A DNA stretch of 64,000 bases, from the NCBI RefSeq assembly GCF_020536995.1, contig NW_026273363.1, positions 74,501 to 138,500 on the forward strand. The letters run 5' to 3'. The translations under genes were made by a program, and so were the position numbers. The stretch comes from Dreissena polymorpha. Lineage: Eukaryota; Mollusca; Bivalvia; Myida; Dreissenidae. The notes under the pieces are model-generated. The model was not told the DNA's origin, made no database searches, and saw only the letters and a list, made by a program, of their open reading frames with translations. How positions within the stretch are numbered: the stretch's first letter is position 1; the number at the start of each line of letters is the position of its first letter. Below are positions 1 to 13,300 of the stretch, one piece after another.

Positions 1-538
1 AGAGTTAGGAAATAGGGACCCTATTTACATTTCCAAACAGTATAGTGATAAAAGGCCACCGGCTTCAGCACTGATGATAGCCCATTCTACCTTGCAACAA
101 GAACCGTGCCCTTTACTGACATTTCTGATCAGTGGTTCCTACGACAGAAACTTGGTGAACAAAAAATTGCCAAGATGTTGAAAAACTATGGCAATCGAGG
201 CCGGTTTTGACAAAACCAAAAATATCAGTAACCATTCCGCTAGAAAACACCTTGTTCAAAAATTAAGGGATTCCAATATCGCACCCACTGAAATCATGCA
301 AGTAACAGGACACAAAAACGTCCAGTCAATAATAAATTACAGCGAAATTTCCGAACAAACCAATAAAAGTTGTTCAAACCTTTTAGCATCATGTTCTACT
401 GCAACTCCATCTCAGGCATCTGTTTCATGCACTTCTGTCAACACTTCCGAAATGAACATTTCTCTCCCCACCCACCGTGCACAAGCACAGCTTCCTGGCC
501 AAAATCGAATACATGGCTTGTTTTTCGGCGTTAGCTGA
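1..538 (+). mobile_element. Crypton-type tyrosine recombinase remnant (3' part)
   Basis: The 188-538 frame contains the C-terminal half of a tyrosine recombinase: an HSARKHL motif (catalytic H-x-x-R), then VTGHKNVQSIINYS, which fits the GH box and the nucleophilic tyrosine. The bases before it code in another frame for the preceding part of the same domain (DDSPFYLATR, WFLRQKLG). This layout is that of the Crypton/DUF3504 recombinase family, common in mollusc genomes. The copy is broken, with at least one frame break, and continues off the left edge. Related YR retroelements (DIRS/Ngaro) are an alternative that I cannot exclude on this length. Confidence 0.65.
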
Positions 539-2856
539 ATACGCCAGGTTTTCACCTTTACGTGACCTTTGCAAGCGTCCAATATAATTCAAATAAAACG
601 TCCCGCGACTAGAATAAATGATTACACTTCATTGATTGCATTGGCTGATTTGAGCATAATTACCCTGAACATTGGCCACATAGCCGCGTTCTTGTAGAAT
701 ATCATTACATGTAACCCTGTACACTGAAGGGGATGCGGACTTCTAATTGGAAAGAACAATTATGAATCTATGCCATGTTTGTCCGTTGGAATAATTGGTA
801 AAAAATCGCGTTCTTGTAGTATAGCATGTAACACTTTTGAGTGAAGGGGTTTCGACTCCCAGAGCCGTAATAGCAAAAATTATCATAGGCTCTCAGGGAG
901 TCCGTTTATATGGACTATCATTTAGTGTTGCTGTTGTGGTTTTTGAGAATCCATCATATAACCAATATTCCAGTAAAAAATACTGCTGTTTAAATGTCGA
1001 AGTACTTAATTTAAAGTTATTTGTTTGAATCATTAGTATGAAACTAAATACAGCTATGATTGTCACAATTTTATAAATGATCTGATGAAGAATGACTATT
1101 CAACAACACTTTTTACGATCTGTTCATGTCAATCTAGTAAATTATATTTCTGTGTGTTTTGGTTCAACTATTGGGGATTATTTGCATGCATGTTGCATCA
1201 ATAAAGAAGTTATTTCTGACGGTACGAGTTATCGAAAATTATATATCGAAAATTATTGAACATTGAAAAGGCATGTAGATCTTAATATTTTGTGCTGCTT
1301 AAACTTATTGTCATGTTTAGTTATTCTCATAACTTTGCTATTATAAGAAACATACAATTGTACATATCGTGTACTGGCAGTTTTTAATAAATATTTGTTT
1401 CGTTTATTTGTTTGCAGTTTCTTACAGACGCACATGTACCAACACATGTAGATGTACAGACATATGTTCAACAAGTCGTTGGGTTATCTGTTCAGATTTT
1501 CCATCAGCAATAATAATCAATTCCAATAAAGAAAGGCATTTAATTGTTTTTATAACAATATTGTGTTTTTAAAGTATCTGTGTCAGATTTCAGGTTCAGT
1601 GCTGGTGCAAAGCTCAGGGAGAGGATATCGCTTGAAGAGGGACTAGCCCTTGAGTGGACTCGATAGGTAGTGCCAGAGTCACTGCCATTGCCCATGAAAA
1701 GGCCAGTTGCCTAAGAGTCTAAAACCTCTGACGCACAAGAGTTCCTGATCCGGACCAGCTATTAAGGCGATCCCTTATGGTACATGTCATAACTGTAGAG
1801 ACATCTGCCTTAAAAAAAACTTAAAAACATGAATTTACACATGTTTGTGTCACGGAAAAAATAGTTATTGAAATAGTTAATTTAGTTGTCAGAAATAATT
1901 GTAACCAATACTGCTGTTAATTGGAACATCCTTAAAGTGTAAGCAAACACACCTTTCCATATGGAGAGGAAATCAAGGTTCAAATCCTGGTAGGGATCCC
2001 ATGTAAGCAGCAACTCACATAATGTACATTTAAATTATATACAAACACTATTATTTGTTGTCATAGTATATGGTACTAAATATTTATATTACTTTTTTGA
2101 TACATTTTCTATCACACACACACAAACACAGTAATTGCATGTTGATTTTCTTTATATCATGTATCATTATTAATAGGTCACCAACATTAGCTTCACACTA
2201 TATCAGATGTCAAAAACAAAGGCCCAGAACTCTGCCCTGGTAATTAATCATAATTATAACCCATTTTTACTTAAAAAAGAAAAGGGTTTGTTTTTAACGA
2301 GTGTGCACCATTGTTTCTACTACAGAATTAAATAGCACATACATTTTCTTACTTTTTTCCAAGTCAGGATAAACGCCGTATATTTTTTTTAAAGATATTT
2401 CTTGTTTGGAAGTGTACTTAACGTGCAGAACCTCAATATGTACGCACAACCACCACAGTAAACCAAATGCGCAGTACATATTCCGAATTCTAATAAAAAC
2501 ATCATTCATTTTTTACACGTGTTGACACACTGCGAAGACGTGAGCGACTGCACTGGCCTTGACATGATACAATTGCGTTTTAAGTTTTTCCTTTAAAATG
2601 TATAATATATGTTTTCATTTTGTGTAATAAAGTATTGCTGCTTAAAGTTTTGTTGCAGAATTAAAGAAGACAGAGAAAGAGACAGCGTTATTAAATTACA
2701 TTAAATGGCACTACTTTTCGTGTTGAGGAACAATGCTATTTTTAGAACGATTCATACGCGATAAACAAATGCAGCGGCTCCAGGACGTAGCGATGAATTT
2801 TTAGTCTTTCTTAAAAAACGGGGTGAGTGGTGTCAGTGGTATGATAAACAGAAAAA
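539..2856. other. Non-coding stretch, no gene recognised
   Basis: AT-rich sequence with only short random frames. A tRNA-like B box (GGTTCAAATCC) near 1978 suggests a decayed SINE, and a short CA-rich run lies near 2113. I see no domain or splice pattern that supports an exon. Confidence 0.5.
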
Positions 2857-2974
2857 CAGGTTACTGCCTGATCGTTTTGCAATATATCAGGCTCGGCACG
2901 AATACAATATTTTATTTATTTATTTTATTCTAAGCCTCGCCTGATATATTACAAAACGATCAGGCAGTAACCTG
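2857..2974. repeat. Short fold-back (hairpin) element
   Basis: An arm of about 36 bp beginning CAGGTTACTGCCTGATCG is repeated in inverted orientation at the other end (CGATCAGGCAGTAACCTG), with a TTTATTTATT-rich loop. It has the form of a small MITE. I could not define a target-site duplication. Confidence 0.75.
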
Positions 2975-3054
2975 CTATTCTCTATGTGACGTCATATTCG
3001 ATGTTCAATATGTGTTATGGTTGCTTACTTGGTTATATGCAAAACAAGCAAATT

Positions 3055-4015
3055 CGTTGAATTGATATCCCCCGCCTATATACTTCTGGACACAAAAGTG
3101 TTATATTTGACACTAAAAAAAGCATTTTTTTGAAGATACAAAGGGCCATAACTCTGTTATTATCAGATGTTGTACAATGCCATTTGGCGTGCATCATCCT
3201 ATTATCCATATAATTATATACTCGTATCAATTTTCAATGAAATCCGCAAAAGCACTTCCAAGATATGGCTCCGGACACAAAAGTGACGGACGGACGGACA
3301 GCCGGACGGACAGCCGGACAACGCCAAAACAATATCCCTCCGCCTCTGGCGGGGGATTTATACTCATACCAAGTTTTAATGAAATCCGCCAAAGCACTTC
3401 CAGATATGGCTCCGGACACAAAAGTGCCTACAGTAAAAAGATTTTTTCAAGATACATAGGGCAATAACTCTGTTTTTTTACAGATGGTATACAATGCCAT
3501 TTGACGTGCATCATTCTCTTATGCATATATATACTCATACCAAGTTTCAATGAAATCCGCCAAAGCACTTCCAAGATATGGCTCCGGACACAAAAGTGCC
3601 TATAGTAAAAAGCATTTTTTCAAGATACAAAGGGCCATCACTCTGTTTTTAACAGATGGTGTACAATGCCATTTGGGGTGCATCATTCTCTTATGCATAT
3701 ATATACTCATACCAAGTTTCAATGAAATCCGCCAAAGCACTTCCAAGATATGGCTCCGGACACAAAAGTGCCTATAGTAAAAAATCATTTTTTTCAAGAT
3801 ACAAAGGGCCATAACTCTGTTTTTAACAGATGGTGTACAATGATATTTGGCGTGCATCATCCTCTTATGCATATATATACTCGTACGAAGTTTCAATGAA
3901 ATCCGCCAAAGCACTTCCAAGATATGGCTCCGGACACAAAAGTTCCGGACGGACGGACGGCCGGACGGATAACGCCAAAACAATATCCCTCCGCCTCTGG
4001 CGATGGATAATAAAA
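3055..4015. repeat. Tandem repeat of about 172 bp, five units, with (GGAC)n ends
   Basis: The phrase ATGAAATCCGC recurs at about 3237, 3379, 3550, 3722 and 3895, so later units are spaced 171-173 bp. Each unit carries GGCTCCGGACACAAAAGT and AGGGCCATAACTCTG. The first and last units run into GGAC-rich stretches followed by an end rich in CCGCCTCTGGCG. The outer ends TATCCCCCGCC and GGCGGGGGAT are inverted, as in a MITE whose interior has expanded. The several overlapping short frames here are by-products of the repeat. Confidence 0.8.
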
Positions 4016-4982
4016 CCTGAACAACTAGATACAAAATGTAGCCATACCACAAAACTAATGCTCATCGTTTCACCTTTTAATTTTAATTTCAATAACTATG
4101 CAATCCCAATTCAGGTCACAATATCATCAATCTACAAACAAATTCAAACAGGAAACCTCTATCAAAATAGACAATCCCAGAAATCGATACCTCCCGGATT
4201 ACCCGCCCCTGAATACTCTCGCGCGCCTCCAAAACGGTACTGAAGAAAAAAACATGGACCTATATATGTGTGTATAGGTCCCTACGCAAAACAAGGAAGC
4301 GAAACGGTTTTTTCGAATATATTTGAAGATTTAAATAGTTTCTGTTATCGATCTGACAACCACATAATAGTTCGTGTTTTTCTAATATAAGTTATTGCGT
4401 AATTTGTAGAAATAAGGTTCATCTGCATTCTTTTAAGAGTAATAAAACACAGCATGGGCCTGGACCTATTTGTGTAAGTCCCTGGCATGAATAAGGTCTT
4501 GATTGTCATTTAAAATGTTATTTAAATATGACGCGTGATATCTTAATTACGGTATCTACACATTTGCAGACATGTGGTGTCACGGGCAAACCCATAAACG
4601 CTTTTAATCCACACTTGGAACATCGCCTCCCATTTAGCGAATTCGTTCGCGCCTTTATCGCTGATTTTTTTTTCAAGAGATTTATGTTGCTGTCATTATT
4701 AATCCGTAATTAACGAAGAAATATATCACTTATTTTTTACGTGTTTTTATTTTTTCATCGTTAATTTAGACCGTATTACGAAAATTTAATAAAGACATAC
4801 GTTAAAAGAAATCTAGAGAACACAATTGGAACTATTTAAGGCTCATTATTTTTCATGTTGAACATTTCAATCGTGAATTAAGATGCTATTAAGAAAATGT
4901 AATAAATAATGAAATCAGTTAAGTAAATATTGAGAACAGCACAAACAACGTTTACTTCAGGCAATTAACTTTGATTTTACAT
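4016..4982. other. Non-coding stretch
   Basis: AT-rich, with no recognisable domain in any frame and no clear repeat structure apart from short A/T runs. Confidence 0.5.
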
Positions 4983-5690
4983 GATAGTTTGATAGTTTGA
5001 TAGTTTATTTCACAAGTTCCAAAAGGCCAAAAGACCCACGAGGACAACATATTTACAAGCAACAAATGGCAAAACAGCGCACACAAAGTATATGATAATA
5101 AACATATATGTTATATAGTTTGTTTTCACAAGTTCCAAATGGTCAAAAGAACCATGAGGATAACATATTTACAAACAAAAATTACAAAACAGCGCATACA
5201 AAGTATATGATAACAAACATATAGGTGGAGAAAGTGCAAAAGACGTTTCGATATATAAGAACAGGATGACAAAAGTTAGATATAAACTTATAAGTAGAAA
5301 GTTGAGATGTTTTACAACAAACTTATTCAACAGATAAACATGTGTTAAAAGTGTATCCGTAGTATGTGATTAGAATGTTATTGATATAAGTACTGTTTTC
5401 TCAACTCAAAAGAGTAGAATATAAAAGTGCCAAAGTTTCTAAGTACTTTTCTGTTTGTTGTTTGAAGTAATTATATGGACTTATGCACACTTGGTCTTGT
5501 GCGAAAAAAATTTGGTATATATTTATCTCGTACATCTTTATATAAATCGCATTCCATAATAAAATGGTATTCATCTTCAAGTTTATCACAGAAGAAGCAG
5601 GCTCTATTTTCAACTGGTGTAACTACTGGTTTACTCATTCGACCTGATTCAATACATGTAAAACGTTATTTAAATAATAATATAAGAAAG
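4983..5690 (-). mobile_element. 5'-truncated LINE (non-LTR retrotransposon), 3' end
   Basis: On the minus strand, about 5480-5660 codes for a zinc-knuckle motif typical of the C terminus of LINE ORF2 proteins: RACFFCDKLEDEYHF followed by C-x5-Y. The 3' region then contains a duplicated block of about 113 bp (4995-5110 and 5115-5225) including TTTGGAACTTGTGAAA. It ends in a short tail of AACTATCA-like repeats at 4983-5010, which fits the microsatellite-like tails of some LINE clades. The reverse transcriptase domain is missing, so it is a dead 5'-truncated insertion. The clade is not resolved. Confidence 0.65.
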
Positions 5691-6995
5691 TTATAGACAA
5701 AAACTGATATGTCCTTTTCAATAAAAAAATGACATGTCCGGACATCTTACACATTTTTGCAAACGAATAACTCCGGTACTTGTTCATTTAAAATTGCAAA
5801 ATTCATGTCCGGCTAGATATTTTTGTATTAGTTTGAGAGCGATTTGTCAATAAAAGATTGCTAAAAACCACTTTAGTTTTAGACTCAACTAGATACATAA
5901 TTTTAATTTAAAAAAACAACTATACCTGAAATCTTACAGAGTCTCGCTAATAAATATTTTTAGAATCACAAACTTCATTTCGGCTATACCTTTAAAATGA
6001 CACAAGGGAAATATTAATAACGAAATGGTAACTGTTTAGACAAACAAAGATATGTACTATTTTATTTAAAAAAAGCCATCCTCGGTCTTTAAGTCTGTTT
6101 ATTGGAATAAAGCGGGTGTACACTATGATAACGTTGTAATCTGCCTAATTCTTTAGTACCGTTTTCAGTATGGAGGCGGTCAATTTATCGATTCTGGGAT
6201 CGTCTATATATATATATATGAATCGCGCGCAGTGAAAAGGGGGTTATAAGATGTTAATCTTGGACGACACTTTTTGCACTTGCATTAAATCCCTTTTTCA
6301 TAGATATTATCATTTGAAGCTCCTTCTAACGCATCAAGTGCCGATTCTACCCCCAAACGGCACTGGCAGTCTTTATAAGCCTTAGGGTATCATTTTTAAC
6401 GTTTATGCAAGCGAACTTGAGAAGGAGTGGTACTTCGAATCGTTCTAGAACTTTCCACCTACTAAAATAGAAAGTTGATATATCTTTGATATTTTTTTTA
6501 AAGTTCACTTAGTTCTTAACATGCTCACAATAAAGTATGTGTTCCATTCACACAAAGCGATTTCGAACATACACATAATTGCAGTTCTTACAAACAAAAA
6601 TAGTTAAATAATTTCATTAAATCTGATGCTCTACTAAATGTATTGACGTATTTTTGGTGGACGATGTTAGGTCTGTTTAAGCAAAAGGTGTATACGTGTC
6701 GCCTCTAAAGTTTTTCAAATTTGGGTGAAAGTCGGATGAACAAAGTTGGACATAAAGTTCAATTAAGTATATAAAAAGAGGTGATGCGTCCAATAAACGC
6801 ATATGTACCCATGCAATCTGTCAGTATTGATTCAAGGGAGGGCTCGTTTGAATAAGTCCTAAAGTTGGTCAAGGTTAATCTTAAAATGAAGTCAAGTGAA
6901 ATGGGTGTGTTTAGAGCGTTCAAGATTACATAAATACATTTATCAAAGCTTGGTAGATTCCGGTTGATGTATCAGGAACGTTATACTCAGGTGAG
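5691..6995. other. Sequence downstream of the metalloprotease gene
   Basis: No coding signal. The nearer part should include the 3' untranslated region of the minus-strand protease gene, but I see no clear poly(A) signal that I would defend. Confidence 0.4.
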
Positions 6996-7307
6996 CTAAA
7001 AGGAAATATAAAAAAGAGCAAAGAACAATACCTCCAAAAATACTAACAAGAGTGTTGTGCGAAACGAAAAGACGGACGGAGCGACAGATGGACGGACGGA
7101 CGATGCGAGTTCTAAACGCTGCCATTCAGGATCATATGTGGTTTCATAATCTTCATTTGGTTCTTCCTCAGGTGTTGTTGTTGTGGGCCTTGTCGTTGTA
7201 GGTTTGGTCTTAGTGGTTGTAGGTGTGCGCCTAGTGGTTGTTGTTGGCTTAGTGGTTGTCGTTTTGCAGATGTCGAAGTCAGACACGCATCTTCCTTTAA
7301 AGCACAT
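6996..7307 (-). CDS. Protease exon 11: Cys-rich end, Thr-rich stalk, hydrophobic tail
   Basis: Starts MCFKGRCV, matching the closing C-x-x-G-x-C of ADAMTS Cys-rich modules. A Thr/Pro stalk likely to be O-glycosylated follows, then an acidic stretch, then SSVRPSVAPSV from a GGAC-type simple repeat. It ends in about 20 hydrophobic residues immediately before the stop. The tail could be a GPI-attachment signal or a membrane anchor without a cytoplasmic end. The last 40 residues are the least certain, since they may be repeat-derived read-through. Confidence 0.75.
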   Translation of the reverse strand: MCFKGRCVSDFDICKTTTTKPTTTTRRTPTTTKTKPTTTRPTTTTPEEEPNEDYETTYDPEWQRLELASSVRPSVAPSVFSFRTTLLLVFLEVLFFALFYISF

Positions 7308-10300
7308 CTACAAACATACAATGCTGTACTAGGGACTGTGTTAAAGTACATTGAAAAATATAATTATATGCAATACAAATCTTATACGGTAAACAACAAC
7401 CAATCACAACAACATTGTGTTAAACCCAGAGCTACAGATAAGCTGCGTATTTGCGTAAATACGCAATCAAAAAAAGGTGGATACGCATTTTTTTCAAAAT
7501 CTGTGCGTACCGGTACGCAAAACAAATCGCCGATACCCAATTCGAGCCGCCTTCTATGCGTAATGAAAAATCCCGCTTTGATTTGGCCGTTTTGACTCGA
7601 GTCTTAATCGACAAGCGCTTGTTTTATCTGGAAACGTATTTACCAATCGTTTAGATGATAACGCATGCGAGTCAAACAAAATGGCGTCTCGAGGCAGACG
7701 AAAAGTTCCGCAAAAAAAACAAAAAAAACCCATAAAGATTCATTTGTCGTGGTAAATAAATCTAAATCTAAAACAATTGCAAAGGGCATAGTTAATGACA
7801 TTATTAACTCCATGTTTTGTTCCGTGGACATCTGCGGTAGTATTTTAGATGAACTTGTTGATGGGGTGCAGAGGGGGCTGGAACGGTGTTGGGATAGTAT
7901 AATAAAGTGTGTTTAGACCGAATACTAAAAGTTTATACTAAAAGTAACAAGGGTTTCAAATAAAAAAACTATTTTCTGACAGCCATCAATCAGATATGTT
8001 TAAGTTTTTTCTCCAAAATAAGATTTTCAGTGCCTTGTGCTGAAAGTTGTTATTGTTAATTGATAGAGCTTAGATACGTCTCAATGCCAAAGTGGTTTAT
8101 TTGTATTTATTTTTTTGGCAATGCAACCGGACTCTGATTGATGGCTATCAGAAAATAAAAAATGTGTTACTATTATTATATTTAATTTTGGTTTTGGGCA
8201 TTTTCGGTCAAAATACACTATATTAAACTATCAAAACACCGTTCCAGCCCCCCTATGATGGGGTAGGTTGTGTTTCCAAAACGAAAGTACTGGCCCATAT
8301 TGGAACAAAAACAAGTAGTAACACATTCGATGAGTGGGTTGAGAAATTGGACCAACCTATTATACTGCAATTGAATATATAACAGTGACTTTATGTAGGT
8401 ACGGTTTTGAGAAGCTAAATTTATGTTTTATTGCAATTACCCAATTCACTTGTTTGTTTTTGGTACAAATACCCAATTATTTTTTATATGAGCGGGTATC
8501 ATACTTTTGGATACACAATCACGTTTTCCATTACCCAATTCATTCTTATTTTGAAGGGTATTACCCAATTACCCCAAAAAGCTTATCTGTAGCTCTGGTT
8601 AAACCTCACCTTTCCGTCGCCGCAAGGGGTTCCATTCCATACAAATGCGAGGTCTACGCACGAGCCGTATTCATTTGCACAGAACACCTGACCATGTCCG
8701 TAACAGCCCACATCGCCGCTGATCGTCGTCTAACAAAACAATGGACAATGTTTAACACATTCATGACTTTTACGCAAGACAAGGCGCAAACGCTTATTGA
8801 TATACTATCAAAGTTACAGTCAGGACAAGCAAGACAATTGTATCTTTAGAAGAACGACATTGATTACCCAATAATATGTGTAAACTTGATAATAAAATCA
8901 GCGCTATAGGGACAGGGTGCAGGATCACGTGCCTTTGTGGGGTTTACAATTAACGTTTATGGATGTAAACACACCGGCAAGTGGTGTTATTTTTTTTCCA
9001 ATAACTTTTTAAAACACATTTACTTAAGAATTGCAACTAGTGAATAAAAGACAGATTTTTATGCTGCTTATATACATGTGAAATACATCAGAATTAATTT
9101 ATTTAATAAGCCTGTATTCTTGTTCAAAAATTAAGTCGATGTGTACAGAATTTATGTACACGACTATCTTTCACACAACGTGAAAATTTGTCACCGATTT
9201 CAGACGTTTTCGAGGATTAATTCTTGTTTACTAAGCTATCGGCACAACCTGTAAGAAAAACTGTCTTTAATGCTCTAAAGATTTGAGCAAATGTATTGCA
9301 ATAACTTAAGATATTTGCAAAAATAAAGTTCTAAATGGTGTGTTTACATTCTGTCCAGCCCGTGTGCAAACCCCTGAAACCCCCGTTGATCCTGCACTAT
9401 GGGGATGTTTATGCGGAACAACCCAGTGTGTTGAGTAAAACTAACATGCTAACCTCTTGGCACACGGTACTTTTGGTATAGCCAGTTCGCTTCTGACACT
9501 GAAGGCCAAGACTGTTCTCTCGCTGACCCAGCAGGCCGCTGCAAAACGAGTTTTTGAACTGCTCATCTGTGAAGCCATTGTCCGCGATGCAGTCGTTTTG
9601 TCTGTTAAACAACAAATAGAAATGCAAATAATTAAACCAATACATGTACATTATCTATAATACACGAACAGCCAGAGTTGACAAAAAAGTACGTTGGCAT
9701 AGACGTGACATACACTTCTCATTTATTTAAATGCACTCCTTTTTTATCTGGTTCCCACGACATACCAACTTGAGGAAACTACTTCACTCCTCTTTTTAAA
9801 TTGCACTTTTCCCTTTTTTCCATCTCGACTTAATAGCTCGTGGTAACGATTTAGCCATGACGTGTGAACGATTTACTTAGTCGAGGGAACAAGATAGAAA
9901 AGAGGAGTACAACATTGAATAAAAGAGAACGCAATGAAAGAAATAGCGGAGATATAGATACAGGAAGGGTGCAATAAAAAAAGAGGAGATTATATATATT
10001 TATATATATTATATTTTGTTATTGAACTCCTTTTTTTATCTCGTTATCACGACATACTTACTAGCGGAACGACTTACTTACTCGTGGGAACGAGTTAACT
10101 ATGTCGTGGGAACGAGTGACTAAGTGAAGGGAACGAGACAGAAAAAAAGAGGAGTGCAAAACTGAATAAAAGAAGAGTGCAGTGAGAAACAAAGAGCGGT
10201 GCGGTATATCAAGGAGGGGTGCATGATAATGATAGGTAAAATTTTAATATATAACAAACAATTTGATGCTAACATTCGCTCCTCCTTTAGTTACTGGACC

Positions 10301-13300
10301 TCATTTGTTTTCATTGCACTCCTCTTGTATTTAGTTGTGCACTCCTCTTTTTTTCATCTGGTTACCTCGACTTATTAAGTCGTTCCCACGACATAGCTTA
10401 CTCGTTTCAACGAGTTAGTAGGTCGTTCCCTCGAGATAGAAAAAAGAGAAGTGCAATTTAAAAAGAGGAGTAAATGTCACCTCTATGCCGCCGTAGGAAC
10501 TCGCATTTTATGTGAATGCAGCAAAATGTAAAGAAATATAAAAGATCAACATCAATTTTGGCTATATTGAGCAAACGCGAAAACTATAATGTCTTATTAC
10601 CAGAATGTCAGATGTGGAACAAATGTCCCTTGACAATCCGAAGCTTTAAACATCACATTTACAAAGATGGTCCTTTCTTACTTTCAACATTACATTTACA
10701 AAGAGAGTAATATTTTTTTTACTTTCAACAGCATATTTACAAAGATAGTCATTTCTTACTTTCAACAGTACATTGACAAAACAATGGTCCTTTCTTACTG
10801 TCAACATTACATTTACAAAGATAGTCATTTCTTACTTTCAAAATCACATTAACAAAGACGGTCAACATCTAATTTTCCAAGATAAGTCTTCTCTTACTTT
10901 CCACATCACATGTACAAAGATAGTCATTTCCTACTTTCAACAGCACATTTACAAAGATGGTCCTTTCTTACTTTCAACATCACATTTACAAAACTAGTCC
11001 TTTCTTCCTTTCAACATCACATTTACAAAGATTGTCATTTCTTATTTTCAACATCACATTTACAAAGATGGTCCTTTCTTACTTTCAACGTCAAATTTAC
11101 AAAGATTGTCATTTCTTACTTTCAACATCACATTAACAAAGATAGTCCTTTCTTACTTTCAACATCACATTTACAAAGATAGTCCTTTCTTACTTTCAAC
11201 ATCACATTAACAAAGATTGTCCTTTCTTACTTTCAACATCACATTTACAAAGATTGTCCTTTCTTACTTTCAACATCACATTTACAAAGATAGTCCTTTC
11301 TTACTTTCAACATCACATTTACAAAGATAGTCCTTTCTTACTTTCAACATCACATTTACAAAGATGGTCATTTCTCAACTTCAACATCACATTTACAAAG
11401 ATAGTCCTTTCTTACTTTCAACATCACATTTACAAAGATAGTCCTTTCTTACTTTCAACATCACATTTACAAAGATAGTCTTTTCTTACTTTCAACATCA
11501 CATTTACAAAGATAGTCCTTTCTTACTTTCAACAGCACATTTACAAAGATAGTCCTTTCTTACTTTCAACATCACATTTACAAAGATAGTCCTGTCTTAC
11601 TTTCAACAGCACATTTACAAAGATAGTCCTTTCTTACTTTCAACATCACATTTACTTAGATAGTCCTTTTATACTTTCAACATCACATTTACAAAGATAG
11701 TCCTTTCTTAACTTCAACATCGCATTTACAAAGATAGTCCTTTCTTACTTTCAATATCGCATTTACAAAGATAGTCATTTCTTAACTTCAACATCGCATT
11801 TACAAAGATAGTCCTTTTTTACTTTCAATATCACATTTTTAAAGATGGTCATTTCTTATTTTCAACATCACATTTACAAAGATGGTCCTTTCTTATTTTC
11901 AACATCACATTTACAAAGATGGTCATTTCTTACTTTCAACAGCACAATTACAAAACTAGTCCTTTCTTACTTTTAACAGCACATTTACAAAACTAGTCCT
12001 TTCTTACTTTCAACATCACATTTACAAAGATGGTCATTTCTTAACTTCAACATCGCATTTACAAAGATAGTCCTTTCTTACTTTCAATATCACATTTTCA
12101 AAGATGGTCATTTCTTATTTTCAACATCACATTTACAAAGATGGTCCTTTCTTATTTTCAACATCACATTTACAAAGATGGTCGTTTCTTATTTTCAACA
12201 TCACATTAACAAAGATGGCCCTTTCTTATTTTCAATATCACATTTACAAAGATGGTCCTTTCTTATTTTCAACAGCACATTTACAAAGATAGTCTTTTCG
12301 GACCTTCATCATCACATTAACAATGGTAGCCTATCCATGCTTTGTATAGCGCATGAACAAAAGTAGCCCTTTCTTTTTCTTAACAGCAAAATAACAGATA
12401 GTAATCTCTCATTTTAAACGCATTCACACCAGAAGTTATATCTGACTTTTAACAGCGTATTTACAAAGGTAGTTATGTTTGAATTCTGGACAACGTCATA
12501 TTTGTAAAAAATATTCATATCGGAATTTCTACAGCGCATTTACAAAGGTAGTAATTTCTGACATCCGACGTCATATTTGTAAATTAGTCCCGAAATATCG
12601 ACAGCACATTAACAAAAGAGGTCATTTCTTACTTACAACAAAGTTTTTACAAAGGAAAGCATCTTACTTTCAACAGGGCATTAACAAAAGAAATCAAATC
12701 TTTCTTTCAACAGGGCATTAACAAAAGAAATCATATCTTACTTTCAACAGGGCATTTGCAAAGGATATCATATGTTACTTTCAACATGGCATTCGAAAAG
12801 GAAATCATATCTTACTTTCAACAGGTCATTTACAAAGGAAATCATATCTTACTTTCAACAGGTCATTTACAAAGGAAATCATATGTTACTTTCAACAGGT
12901 CATTTACAAAGGAAATCATATCTTACTCTCAACAGGTCATTTACAAAGGAAATCATATCTTACTTTCAACAGGGCATTTACAAAAAATATCAAATCTGAA
13001 TTTTCACATTTTACAGGGCATTTAAAAGAAAATCATATCTTACTTTCAACAAGGTATCACAAAGGAAATCATATCTCACTTTCAACAGGGTATTTACACA
13101 GGAAATCGTATCTGATTTTCAACAGGGCATTTATAAAGGAAATCATTTCTTACTTTCAGCATGGAATTCACAAAGTAAATCATTTCTGACTTGCAACAGG
13201 GCATTTACAAAGGAAGTCATTTCTTACTTTCAAAAGGGCATTTGCAAAGGAAGTCATTTCTTAATTTAAACAGGGCATTTACAATGAAGTCATTTCTTAC

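Noticed and set aside
3033-4243. Frames with repeated SAKALPRYGSGHKS and LCPEPYLEVLWRISL
   Set aside because: Translations of the 172-bp tandem repeat and its GGAC ends, both strands equally open, with no domain.
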